In this document: piece after piece, positions 17,698 through 25,601 of the stretch
Layout: each line of letters opens with the position of its first letter
How positions within the stretch are numbered: the first letter of the stretch is position 1
DNA from: SG8-30 sp964406445
GTDB taxonomy: Bacteria; Pseudomonadota; Gammaproteobacteria; Steroidobacterales; Steroidobacteraceae
NCBI GenBank assembly: GCA_964406445.1
Contig: CAYORU010000025.1
Span: forward strand, 1 to 47,006
DNA length: 47,006 nt
Reading direction: 5' to 3'
Position numbers and translations under genes: made by a program
Notes under the pieces: model-generated
Told to the model about the DNA's origin: nothing
Seen by the model: only the letters and a program-made list of their open reading frames with translations
Database searches by the model: none

Positions 17698-18521
17698 GCC
17701 GCCGGTTCCAGCGCGGCCGGCTCGAGCGCAGCGGGCAGGAACCCGGCCTGCGGCACCACCTCCCGGCTCTCGGTCCAGCGCAGGACCGCGAGCCGCCCGT
17801 TCATGTCCTCGACGAGCGAGGTGCAGCTCTCGACCCAGTCGCCGTCGTTGCAGTACAGGACACCGTCGATCTCCTTGAGCGCCGGCCGGTGCAGGTGGCC
17901 GCAGATCACCCCGTCGAAGCCGCGCCGCGCCGCCTCGGCGGCCGCGGCCCGCTCGAAGCGGTCGATGTAGTCCAGCGCGTCGGGAACCCGCTCCTTGATC
18001 CAGTCCGCGAGCGACCAGTAGCCGTAGCCCAGCCGGCGGCGGACGCGGTGCAGCCCGTGGTTCACGCGGATGATGGCGTCGTAGGCGAATGCACCGACCC
18101 GCTTGAGCAGGCCGCCGAACTTCACCGCATCGTCGAACTCGTCGCCGTGCAGCACCAGCAGCCGGCGCCCGTCCGCCGCCTCGAAGACGCAGTCGCGCCT
18201 GACCTCGACCGGGCCGTAGCGGGACCCGCACAGGACCCGGCACAGTTCGTCGTGGTTGCCGGGCACGTAGGTCACCCGGGTGCCGGTCCGGGCCAGCGTC
18301 AGCAGGGTGCGCAGCACCTCCTGGTGCGCGGCGGGCCAGTAGACGGCGCGCTTCAGCGCCCAGAAGTCGATCAGGTCGCCAATGACGAAGATCTGGCGCG
18401 CCTCGATCGAGGCGAGGAAGTCGAGCAGGTACTCGGCGCGGGCGCCGCGAAATCCGAGGTGCACGTCGGAGATGAACACGCTTCGCAGGCGCAGCGGCGG
18501 GCGGGCGGCTGTCACGCTCAC
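17694..18521 (-). CDS. plcP: Metallophosphoesterase, PlcP-type phospholipase C (LpxH-like fold)
   Basis: Two-metal phosphoesterase of 275 residues with all motifs: SDVHLG (Asp19, His21), GDLID (Asp49), GNHDE (Asn89-His90), HGDEFD (His125) and GHLHRP (His199, His201). Automatic annotation would call it UDP-2,3-diacylglucosamine diphosphatase. However, YWPAAHQEVLRTLL, GYWSLADWIKE, FDGVICGHLH and NDGDWVESCTSLVE resemble the PlcP family, which cleaves phospholipid head groups to give diacylglycerol during phosphate starvation. Position supports this: it lies after phoR, behind Pho half-sites, and is coupled to a glycosyltransferase. GTG 18521 has AGGAGG 4 nt upstream; GTG 18515 is an alternative. 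The C-terminus ends in a duplicated AALEPAALEPAA. Confidence 0.8.
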   Translation of the reverse strand: MSVTAARPPLRLRSVFISDVHLGFRGARAEYLLDFLASIEARQIFVIGDLIDFWALKRAVYWPAAHQEVLRTLLTLARTGTRVTYVPGNHDELCRVLCGSRYGPVEVRRDCVFEAADGRRLLVLHGDEFDDAVKFGGLLKRVGAFAYDAIIRVNHGLHRVRRRLGYGYWSLADWIKERVPDALDYIDRFERAAAAEAARRGFDGVICGHLHRPALKEIDGVLYCNDGDWVESCTSLVEDMNGRLAVLRWTESREVVPQAGFLPAALEPAALEPAA

Positions 18522-18560
18522 GGGACCTCCTGCAGTCCGCTCCAGGTCGCGCCGCAGACT

Positions 18561-18589
18561 GCGACAGGCCCGTGACCCGCAGGTTACAT
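18561..18589 (-). promoter_or_regulatory. Triple Pho half-site upstream of plcP
   Basis: On the minus strand three 7-mers at an 11-bp period, ATGTAAC, GGGTCAC and CTGTCGC, separated by CTGC and GGGC. Each is one or two bases from the CTGTMAY half-site. An unusually AT-rich stretch (18594-18611) lies immediately upstream and could act as an UP element. No good -10 is found at the 10-bp position, so the promoter call is weaker than for pstC, pstS and phoB. Confidence 0.5.
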
Positions 18590-18670
18590 GCAGCTTAATT
18601 TTTTATTAAAGACCTGTACTTGAAGAGGATATCTCGGCAAGGTCTCAGGGTCGGCGCCAGCCGCCGAGGA

Positions 18671-19954
18671 TCAGGCGACGCGCTTTGCGGGAAAATGACA
18701 GGTGAAGGTCGAGCCGCGGCCCTCGACGCTCTCGATCGACAGCCGGCCGCCGTGGCGCTGCAGCGCGTGCTTGACGATCGCAAGCCCGAGGCCCGAGCCG
18801 CCGGATTTGCGCGAACGCCCCTTGTCGACGCGGTAGAACCGCTCGGTGAGGCGCGGGATGTGCTCGGGCGGGATGCCGATCCCGGTGTCCTGAACGGACA
18901 GGTGGCCACCGTCGGCATCGACCCACCAGCGGATCTCTATCGAACCGTCCGCGGGCGTGAACTTGCAGGCGTTCGAGACGAGGTTGGCCGCCACCGAGTG
19001 CAGCTCGGTCTCGCTGCCGAGCAGGCGCCGCTCGGAATCGATGCGCAGGCCGATCTCCTTGGGCCGCAGCTGCCGCGCCAGCGCCTCCTTGCGCAGCAGC
19101 GCCAGCATCCCGGGCACGTCCACAGGGTCGAGCGGCGCCTCGCTGCTCGAGGCCTCGAGGCGCGACAGTTCGAGCAGGTCCTCGACGATGAGGCGCATGC
19201 GTTCGGCCTGCCGGCGCATCTCGGCGATCGGCCCGCGCCAGACCGCGTCGAGGCCTGGGTCATCGCTGAGCTGGTCGAGGTAGCCGGACACCACGGTGAG
19301 CGGCGAGCGCAGCTCATGGGAGGCGTTCGCCACGAAGTCCTTGCGCATGGCCTCGAGGCGGCTCTCGCGGGTGACGTCGCGGACCAGCAGCAGCTGCTGG
19401 TCCGCCGCCGGGATCAGCTGGAACGCCAGCATGCGCTCCTCGCTGCCCGTGGCGGCGCGGATCACGACCGGCGCAGCCTGCGCGCCGGCCTCCAGGTAGC
19501 GCGCGAAGTCCGGGTGGCGGATCAGGTTCTCGATGCGCATGCCGAAGTCGGCCTTGCGCTGCAGGCCGAGCATCAGCGCAGCCGTGCGGTTGAACCAGAG
19601 GATCTCGCGGTCGCGGGTCAGCAGCAGCACGCCCTCGGGCATGGCGGCGGTGAGCCGGCGGAACTCGCGGAACAGCTGCACCGTCCGGCGCTTGTGGAAC
19701 TGCTTGCGGCGGTAGATGCGCCCGACCAGGGCGACGACGTCGCCCCACACGCCGCCCAGGTCGGGCGGGTCCTCCTGGCTGCGCCGGCGCAGCCAGCGGT
19801 GCAGGCGGTAGAGGTTGGCGAGCTGCAGCGCCAGGTAGCCGCCGAGGACGACGTCGAGCCAGAGGTCGATGCGGCCGAAGACCAGGCCCCCGCCGACCGC
19901 GAGGAGGATGGCCGCCGCCAGGCGCGCGATGGCGAACGACCAGGCTGATCCCAT
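18671..19954 (-). CDS. phoR: Phosphate regulon sensor histidine kinase PhoR
   Basis: Membrane-anchored kinase that phosphorylates PhoB when Pst/PhoU signal low phosphate. The 427-residue product has two N-terminal hydrophobic segments with almost no periplasmic loop, as in PhoR. A PAS domain follows (about 95-190, LTAAMPEGVLLLTRDREILW), then HisKA with the phospho-accepting His213 (NASHELRSPLTVVSGYLDQL). The HATPase domain has N box NLVSNACKFTP, G1 DTGIGIPPEHIPRLTERFYR and G2 GGSGLGLAIVKH. It is 15 bp downstream of phoB in the same operon. Confidence 0.95.
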   Translation of the reverse strand: MGSAWSFAIARLAAAILLAVGGGLVFGRIDLWLDVVLGGYLALQLANLYRLHRWLRRRSQEDPPDLGGVWGDVVALVGRIYRRKQFHKRRTVQLFREFRRLTAAMPEGVLLLTRDREILWFNRTAALMLGLQRKADFGMRIENLIRHPDFARYLEAGAQAAPVVIRAATGSEERMLAFQLIPAADQQLLLVRDVTRESRLEAMRKDFVANASHELRSPLTVVSGYLDQLSDDPGLDAVWRGPIAEMRRQAERMRLIVEDLLELSRLEASSSEAPLDPVDVPGMLALLRKEALARQLRPKEIGLRIDSERRLLGSETELHSVAANLVSNACKFTPADGSIEIRWWVDADGGHLSVQDTGIGIPPEHIPRLTERFYRVDKGRSRKSGGSGLGLAIVKHALQRHGGRLSIESVEGRGSTFTCHFPAKRVA

Positions 19955-19969
19955 TCCGGTGCCGCGCGT

Positions 19970-20665
19970 TTACTCGGTCTTCGCCGAGAATCTATAGCCG
20001 GCGCCCCGCACCGTCTGGATGTAGCGGTCGTAGCCGTGCGCCTCGAGCGCCTTGCGCAGCCGGCGGATGTGCACGTCGACGGTGCGCTCCTCGACGTAGA
20101 CGTTGCCGCCCCAGACGCGGTCGAGCAGCTGGCTCCGGGAGTAGACCCGCTCGGGGTGCGTCATGAAGAAGGACAGCAGCCGGTACTCGGTCGGCCCGAG
20201 GCTCACCGTCGTCTCGCCCGCGAGAACCCGGTGGCCGGCCTGGTCGAGCGTGAGCCCGTTGGTCCGGACCATCTCGTCCGGCCCGGCGGCGCCGGTGCGA
20301 CGCAGCACGGCGTTGATGCGGGCGACCAGCTCGCGGGGCGAGAACGGCTTGGTCACGTAGTCGTCCGCCCCGCATTCCAGGCCGGCGACCTTGTCGCCCT
20401 CCTCGGCCCGGGCGGTCAGCATGATAATCGGCATCTCCTGGGTGTCGCGGTCGCGCTTGATCTGGCGGGTCAGCTCCAGGCCGCTCTGGTCCGGCAGCAT
20501 CCAGTCCACCAGCACCAGGTCGGGGCGGCGGTCGGCGATCCGGGCGCGCGCCTCCGCGCTGTCCTCCGCCTCGGACACCTCGTAACCGGCACGCCGCAGA
20601 CCGAAGGCGATCATTTCCCGGATCGGCCGCTCGTCCTCAACGATCAGGATCTGCTTTCCGGACAT
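19970..20665 (-). CDS. phoB: Phosphate regulon response regulator PhoB
   Basis: OmpR-family regulator that binds Pho boxes. The receiver domain has the phospho-acceptor Asp54 (VLVDWMLPDQSG) with TARAEEGDKVAGLECGADDY and KPF. The winged-helix DNA-binding domain ends in HIRRLRKALEAHGYDRYIQT and VRGAGYRFS, as in PhoB. ATG 20665 is chosen (MSGKQILIVEDERPIREM, 231 residues). The frame extends to 20722, but that would begin upstream of the predicted transcription start, since the Pho-box promoter lies at 20718-20751. Followed by phoR. Confidence 0.96.
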   Translation of the reverse strand: MSGKQILIVEDERPIREMIAFGLRRAGYEVSEAEDSAEARARIADRRPDLVLVDWMLPDQSGLELTRQIKRDRDTQEMPIIMLTARAEEGDKVAGLECGADDYVTKPFSPRELVARINAVLRRTGAAGPDEMVRTNGLTLDQAGHRVLAGETTVSLGPTEYRLLSFFMTHPERVYSRSQLLDRVWGGNVYVEERTVDVHIRRLRKALEAHGYDRYIQTVRGAGYRFSAKTE

Positions 20666-20717
20666 AAGTTTCCGTCCCGCAAGGGAATTGCCAGCTCTAC
20701 GCGGCTTGGCCGACGGA

Positions 20718-20751
20718 AACATACGGGTAATTTATGACATCCCCGTGACGA
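20718..20751 (-). promoter_or_regulatory. PhoB-type promoter of phoB-phoR
   Basis: On the minus strand: TCGTCAC-GGGG-ATGTCAT (20734-20751), then exactly 10 bp to TATGTT (20718-20723). This supports autoregulation of phoBR and fixes the phoB start at 20665, about 45 nt downstream of the expected transcription start. The box lies only 14 bp beyond the tsaB stop. Confidence 0.75.
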
Positions 20752-20765
20752 TTGGGCGACGGCTG

Positions 20766-21476
20766 TCATCTTCGGTGCGCGACCTGGTCGCGCAGGTAGA
20801 CCGGCTGGGCCTCCTCCGCCGGGACGGTCCGGCCCGCCGCCGCCAGGCGCGCGCCGATGATCGCCACCTCCCGGGCGTGCGGAAGCAGGCCCGGGTCGCT
20901 GCGCCCCAGTGCCGGGCCGAGCAGCCCTGCCAGCGCCGGGTACGCCCCGAACCCATGCCCCACCCCCAAAAACTCCAGGGGACATTCGCTTCCAGTTTGT
21001 TGTTGCGCTGCGGCAGCAAACGGCAAGGGAATGTCCCCTATGCTCGAGACCCGCTCGGGCGTCAGGGGAACCGGCGCGGCGGGGTCGGCACAGTCGAAGG
21101 CGGCCCAGTAGACCTCGGCCATGCGAGCGTCGAGGCAGGCCAGCAGGTGGCGCCGGCCGTGACGGGTCGCGCCGCGCGCCGCGAGCGCCGCCAGGGTCGA
21201 GACCGGCGCGACCGGCAGGCCCGCGCCGTAGGCGAGGCCCTGGGTCACCCCGGCGGCGATCCGAAGTCCGGTGAACCCCCCCGGCCCGCGGCCGAAGGCG
21301 ATTGCGTCGAGCGCCGCGAGGGCCACGCCGCCCTCGGCGAGCACCTCCTGCACCATCGGCAGCAGCCTTTCGGCGTGCCCGCGCCCGAGCACCTCGTAGC
21401 GCTCGATCACCTCTTCGCCGACCAGGAGCGCCGCCGAGCAGGCCTCGGTGGCGGTGTCGACGGCGAGGACCCTCAT
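20766..21476 (-). CDS. tsaB: tRNA N6-threonylcarbamoyladenosine protein TsaB, with an in-frame palindrome insert
   Basis: Partner of TsaD and TsaE in making t6A37 of ANN-decoding tRNAs. The 236-residue product starts MRVLAVDTATEACSAALL and has the family GRGPGGFTGLRIAAGVTQGL. It ends with EEAQPVYLRDQVAHRR, matching the usual TsaB C-terminus. Residues about 147-166 (GDIPLPFAAAAQQQTGSECP) are encoded by a 61-bp hairpin repeat that recurs at 25448; it lies just before VGHGFGAYPALAGLL, a normal TsaB segment. The start overlaps the yoaA stop as ATGA. The reading frame is intact and the gene is expected to be essential, so the insert is presumably tolerated on a surface loop. Confidence 0.93.
   Translation of the reverse strand: MRVLAVDTATEACSAALLVGEEVIERYEVLGRGHAERLLPMVQEVLAEGGVALAALDAIAFGRGPGGFTGLRIAAGVTQGLAYGAGLPVAPVSTLAALAARGATRHGRRHLLACLDARMAEVYWAAFDCADPAAPVPLTPERVSSIGDIPLPFAAAAQQQTGSECPLEFLGVGHGFGAYPALAGLLGPALGRSDPGLLPHAREVAIIGARLAAAGRTVPAEEAQPVYLRDQVAHRR
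20978..21038. repeat. 61-bp palindromic repeat, copy A (inside tsaB)
   Basis: Imperfect inverted repeat beginning GGGGACATTCGC and ending GAATGTCCCC, with central TTGCGCTGCGG. Arms of about 24 bp carry a few mismatches. It agrees with the copy at 25448-25508 at 55 of 61 positions and has the same length. It contributes codons to tsaB without a stop. Confidence 0.9.
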
Positions 21477-23434
21477 GCGAGCGCCGCGCGCGAGGCCGCA
21501 ACGCCCGCCGCCGCGAGCCGCGCGCGCAGGAAGCGGGCGGCCTCCTCGACGTCCTCGATGACGGTCGCCGGCGGCAGCGACTGCACGAACAGGCGGCCGT
21601 AGCTGCGCGACTTGAGCCGCGGATCGCACACCGCCACGACGCCGAAGTCCTCGCGGTCGCGGATCAGCCGGCCGAAGCCCTGCTTCAGCGCCAGCACGGC
21701 CTGGGGCACCTGGTACTCGAAGAAGGGATTCCCGCCGCGGCGGCGGATGCCCTCGAGCCGCGCCTTGAGCAGCGGGTCGTCCGGCGAGGCGAACGGCAGC
21801 TTGTCGATCACGACCACCGACAGCGTCGGCCCGCGCACGTCCACGCCCTCCCAGAAGCTCGCCGAGCCGAGCAGCACCGAGGCGCCGTGCTCGCGGAAGG
21901 ACCGGATCAGGCTCTCGCGCGGCGCCTCGCCCTGCACCAGCAGCGGAAAGCGCTCGGCGAAGCCCGGCCGTCCGCGCAGCAGCCGCGCCGCCTCCCTGAG
22001 CGCGCGGTGGCTGGTGAACAGCAGGAAGGTCCGCCCGCCCGCGGCCTCGATCAACGGCAACGCCGCGGCGACCACCGCCGTGGTGTGGGTCGGGTCCGAC
22101 GGCTCCGGCAGCGCGCGCGGCAACAGCAGCCGCGCCTGCGTCTCGAAGTCGAAGGGGCTGGCCACCTTGAGGGTGCGCGCGTCCTCGGCGCCGACCCGGC
22201 CGAGGAAGTGCGCGAAATCCTCGCCGACGGCGAGCGTCGCCGAGGTGAACACCCAGGCGCAGGGCCGCGAGCGCATGAGCTCGCGCAGCCGCGGGGCGAC
22301 GTCGAAGGGGCTGAAGCCGAGGCTGAAGCCGCGGCCGGCCTCGGCCCAGCGCACGCCGTCCTCCGGCGCGATGCCGAGCCACGTGCCGACCGCCGCCGAG
22401 AGCTCCTGCGCGCGGCGCGCGCACTGGCGCACGCCTGGATCGTCGCTGCCTGTGTCCTCGAGCCCCTGTCCCAGAGCCGCGAGCGCGTCGGCGGCCTCGT
22501 GCAGCGCGTCGAGAAAGCCCGCCGGCAGCGCGTCATGATCGATGCGCTCCGTGCGCCCGCGCAGCGCGGACTGCGCCTGGCCGAAGGCGGACTCGACCCG
22601 CGACACGACGCTGCGCGCGCCGGTGTCGAGCAAGCCGAGCCGCGTGAGCTCGAGCTGGGTGTCGCGCGCGAGCGCCGCGGCCTGGCGGCTCGACACCGCG
22701 AGCCCGAAGAACTGCGCGGCGATCTCCGGCACCTGGTGGGCCTCGTCGAGGATCACCGCGTCGGTCCCCGGCAGCAGCTCGCCGAAGCCCTCCTCCTTCA
22801 ACGCGAGGTCCGCGAGCAGCAGGTGGTGGTTGACGACGACCACGTCGGCGGCCTGCGCGTCGCGCCGCGCCCGCACCACGTGGCAGCGCTGGTACTCGGG
22901 GCACTCGGTGCCGAGGCAGTTGTCGCGGGTCGAGGTGACCGCCGGCCGCACGGGATCGTCGTCGCGAAGGCCCGTGAGCTCGGCGAGATCGCCGGTCTGG
23001 GTCGTCTTCGCCCAGCTGCGCACCCGCGCGAGCGTGCGCGCCGCCGGCGCCTCGAAACCGGGCAGCGCGCGGGCCTGGTCGGCGAGCGTGAGGCGGTGGC
23101 GGCAGAGGTAGTTCGAGCGTCCCTTGAGCAGCGCCACGCGCACCGGCCGGCCCAGTGCGCTGGACAGCACCGGCAGGTCGCGGTGGAAGAGCTGGTCCTG
23201 CAGGGTCCGGGTGCCGGTCGAGACGATCACGTGCCGGCCCGACAGCAGGGCCGGTACCAGGTAAGCGAAAGTCTTGCCGGTGCCGGTGCCGGCCTCGACG
23301 GCCAGCACGCTGCGCGCGTCGAGCGCCTCGCCGACCCAGTCGGCCATCAGCTGCTGCTCGCGGCGCGACTCGAAGCCCTCGATGACGCGCGCGAGCGGAC
23401 CGCTTGGCGACAGCAGCGTGGCGAACTCACCCAT
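21473..23434 (-). CDS. yoaA: ATP-dependent DNA helicase YoaA/DinG family
   Basis: Superfamily 2 iron-sulphur helicase acting in DNA repair. The 653-residue product has Walker A AGTGTGKT at 48-55 and a DEAH box in AVILDEAHQVPE near residue 226. Four cysteines for a 4Fe-4S cluster are seen in NYLCRHR, DNCLGTECPEY and QRC. C-terminal helicase motifs include GSASFWEGVD and QGFGRLIRDREDFGVV. Length and the neighbour tsaB point to YoaA rather than DinG. ATG 23434 is preferred; GTG 23440 with AAAGGA 4 nt upstream is a close alternative. The stop overlaps tsaB as ATGA. Confidence 0.9.
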   Translation of the reverse strand: MGEFATLLSPSGPLARVIEGFESRREQQLMADWVGEALDARSVLAVEAGTGTGKTFAYLVPALLSGRHVIVSTGTRTLQDQLFHRDLPVLSSALGRPVRVALLKGRSNYLCRHRLTLADQARALPGFEAPAARTLARVRSWAKTTQTGDLAELTGLRDDDPVRPAVTSTRDNCLGTECPEYQRCHVVRARRDAQAADVVVVNHHLLLADLALKEEGFGELLPGTDAVILDEAHQVPEIAAQFFGLAVSSRQAAALARDTQLELTRLGLLDTGARSVVSRVESAFGQAQSALRGRTERIDHDALPAGFLDALHEAADALAALGQGLEDTGSDDPGVRQCARRAQELSAAVGTWLGIAPEDGVRWAEAGRGFSLGFSPFDVAPRLRELMRSRPCAWVFTSATLAVGEDFAHFLGRVGAEDARTLKVASPFDFETQARLLLPRALPEPSDPTHTTAVVAAALPLIEAAGGRTFLLFTSHRALREAARLLRGRPGFAERFPLLVQGEAPRESLIRSFREHGASVLLGSASFWEGVDVRGPTLSVVVIDKLPFASPDDPLLKARLEGIRRRGGNPFFEYQVPQAVLALKQGFGRLIRDREDFGVVAVCDPRLKSRSYGRLFVQSLPPATVIEDVEEAARFLRARLAAAGVAASRAALA

Positions 23435-23537
23435 CGGCACGAAATCCTTTCCGGGACAACGCATTATGAACGACAACCGGCCTCGGGCGGGCAGCGACTT
23501 TTCGGCATCTTTCGACCGATTCGGGCCCCTGCCAGCC

Positions 23538-23543
23538 TATAAT
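23538..23543 (+). promoter_or_regulatory. Probable -10 element of pckG
   Basis: A consensus TATAAT 35 bp before the pckG ATG, in the divergent spacer with yoaA. No clear -35 at 16-18 bp upstream, so an activator may be needed. Confidence 0.4.
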
Positions 23544-23578
23544 GTTGGCCCTTTCCGCGGACCCGAGGCGCTCGACGC

Positions 23579-25351
23579 ATGGCGACCCCCCTCCCCAAGA
23601 CGGACCGTCCAGCGAAAGCCCCCAAGGCGGTTGCCGCCTTCGTCGACGAGGTGGCGCGCCTCGCCCAGCCGGACCAGATCCACTGGTGCGACGGTTCCCA
23701 GGCGGAGTACGAGGGCCTGCTCGCCCTGATGCACGAGCGCGGCGACCTGGTGGCACTCAACCAGGACACCCACCCGGGCTGCCACCTGCACCGCTCCGAC
23801 CCCGCCGACGTGGCGCGCGTCGAGCACCTCACCTTCGTCTGCACCCAGCACTCCCAGGACGCGGGTCCGAACAACAACTGGATGGATCCGGTCGATGCGC
23901 GCCGTCTCATGCACGACCTGTTCGAAGGCTGCATGCGCGGGCGGACGCTGTACGTGATCCCGTACTGCATGGGCCCGATCGACTCGCCGTTCTCGCGCTG
24001 CGGCGTGGAAGTCACCGACAGCCCCTACGTCGCCGCCAACATGCGCCTCATGACGCGCATGGGCAGCGCCGCGCTCGAGCGCATCGCCCGCGACGGCACG
24101 TTCGTCCGCGGCTGGCACTCGACCGGCGAGCTCGACCCGGACCGACGCTACATCATGCACTTCCCGGAGGAGCTCACCATCATGAGCTACGGCTCGGGCT
24201 ACGGCGGCAACGCCCTGCTCGGCAAGAAGTGCCACGCGCTGCGCATCGCCAGCTGGCAGGCCCGCAGCGAGGGCTGGATGGCCGAGCACATGCTGATCGT
24301 CGGCATCGAGAGCCCGAAGGGCGACGTGCACTACATCGCCGCGGCTTTTCCCTCGGCCTGCGGCAAGACCAACCTCGCGATGCTGATCCCGCCGAAGTCC
24401 ATGCCGGGCTGGAAGGTCTGGACGGTCGGTGACGACATCGCCTGGCTGCATCCCGGCCCGGACGGACGCCTGTATGCCATCAACCCGGAGGCCGGTTACT
24501 TCGGCGTGGTGCCGGGCACCAACCCGCACACCAACCGCCACGCCTACGAGATGATCCGCCGCGACACGATCTTCACCAACGTCGCGGTCACCGCGGACGG
24601 CCAGCCCTGGTGGGAAGGCCTCGACGAGGGCTCACCCGTCGTCGACTGGCGTGGCCGCCCCTACGACCCGAAGTCCGGGCCGGCCGCGCACCCGAACTCG
24701 CGCTTCACCGTCGCGGCGAAGCAGAACCCGAGCTACTCGAAGATGGCGGATGCGGCGAGCGGCGTGCCGATCTCGGCGCTCGTCTTCGGCGGCCGCCGGC
24801 GCGAGCTCGCGCCGCTCGTCTACCAGGCGCGCAGCTGGCCGCACGGCGTCCTCGTCGGCGCCTCGGTGGCCTCCGAGACGACCGCCGCCGCGACCGGCAA
24901 GGTCGGCGTGGTGCGCCGCGACCCCATGGCGATGAAGCCCTTCTGCGGCTACAACTTCGGCGACTACTGGGCGCACTGGCTGGCGATGGCCGGCCGCGTC
25001 TCGAAGCCGCCGCAGGTGTTCCACGTCAACTGGTTCCGCCGCGACCAGGACGGCAGGTTCCTCTGGCCGGGCTTCGGCGAGAACCTGCGCGTGCTCGAGT
25101 GGATCATCGGCCGCTGCGAGGGCAAGGCCGAGGCGACCGACACGCCGATCGGCTGGCTGCCGGCGCCCGGCTCGCTCGACACCCAGGGACTCGACGTCCC
25201 TGCATCGACGCTCGACGAACTGCTGCGCGTCGATGCAAAGGCCTGGCGTGCCGAAGTCGACGACATCGCCGAGTACCTCGACTCCTTCGGCGAGCGCACG
25301 CCGGCCGGCCTGAAGGACGAGCTTGCGGACGTTCGCCGGCGGCTGGGGTGA
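23579..25351 (+). CDS. pckG: Phosphoenolpyruvate carboxykinase (GTP)
   Basis: Converts oxaloacetate and GTP to phosphoenolpyruvate, the first committed gluconeogenic step. At 590 residues it has the length of GTP-type enzymes. The P-loop-like kinase-1a motif with the reactive cysteine is FPSACGKTNLAM near residue 257, and the kinase-2 region is WTVGDDIAWL. Other GTP-PEPCK features are NNNWMDP near the start, GSGYGGNALLGKKCHALRIAS and PFCGYNFGDYWAHWL. The start MATPLPKTDRPAKAPKAVAAF follows a TATAAT -10. It is convergent with the cyclase gene across a compound repeat. Confidence 0.96.
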   Translation: MATPLPKTDRPAKAPKAVAAFVDEVARLAQPDQIHWCDGSQAEYEGLLALMHERGDLVALNQDTHPGCHLHRSDPADVARVEHLTFVCTQHSQDAGPNNNWMDPVDARRLMHDLFEGCMRGRTLYVIPYCMGPIDSPFSRCGVEVTDSPYVAANMRLMTRMGSAALERIARDGTFVRGWHSTGELDPDRRYIMHFPEELTIMSYGSGYGGNALLGKKCHALRIASWQARSEGWMAEHMLIVGIESPKGDVHYIAAAFPSACGKTNLAMLIPPKSMPGWKVWTVGDDIAWLHPGPDGRLYAINPEAGYFGVVPGTNPHTNRHAYEMIRRDTIFTNVAVTADGQPWWEGLDEGSPVVDWRGRPYDPKSGPAAHPNSRFTVAAKQNPSYSKMADAASGVPISALVFGGRRRELAPLVYQARSWPHGVLVGASVASETTAAATGKVGVVRRDPMAMKPFCGYNFGDYWAHWLAMAGRVSKPPQVFHVNWFRRDQDGRFLWPGFGENLRVLEWIIGRCEGKAEATDTPIGWLPAPGSLDTQGLDVPASTLDELLRVDAKAWRAEVDDIAEYLDSFGERTPAGLKDELADVRRRLG

Positions 25352-25358
25352 AGAACAA

Positions 25359-25586
25359 GTGACCGGTGACCGGTGACCGGTGATCAGTGATCGGCCAGAA
25401 GACGCTACTCGGGGCATCGCCTGGTTTGGCTGGTCACCGAAACCCAGGGGGACATTCGCCTGGAGTTTGCTGTTGCGCTGCGGCAGCAAACTGCAAGCGA
25501 ATGTCCCCTGAAGTTCTGAAGTTTCTACTCAGGGCACCGCCTGGTTTGGCTGATCACTGGTCACCGGTCACCGATCACCGGTCACC
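25359..25586. repeat. Heptamer palindromic element, copy 4 (compound)
   Basis: Left arm of five GTGAYC(G/A) heptamers (25359-25393) and a core from GGCCAGAA (25393) to CTGGTTTGGC. A 61-bp hairpin then interrupts the unit, after which a second partial core and a right arm of (C/T)GRTCAC heptamers (25552-25585) follow. The 34-bp stretches 25405-25438 and 25525-25558 are direct repeats of each other (4 differences) on either side of the hairpin. It lies between the convergent genes pckG and the cyclase. Confidence 0.8.
25448..25508. repeat. 61-bp palindromic repeat, copy B
   Basis: Starts GGGGACATTCGCCTGGAG and ends GCAAGCGAATGTCCCC. The 25-bp arms pair with only two mismatches around an 11-nt centre, better than the copy inside tsaB. 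It is nested in heptamer element copy 4. Confidence 0.9.
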
Positions 25587-25601
25587 GTTTCGCCAACCGC
25601 C

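Noticed and set aside
17694..18521. Assignment as LpxH of lipid A synthesis
   Set aside because: The fold and metal motifs fit, but coupling to a GT4 glycosyltransferase, the Pho half-sites and PlcP-like segments favour a phospholipase role. Kept as an alternative only.
20766..21476. tsaB disrupted by the 61-bp palindrome
   Set aside because: The insert contributes no stop, the frame continues into the normal TsaB C-terminus, and the start and stop are intact.
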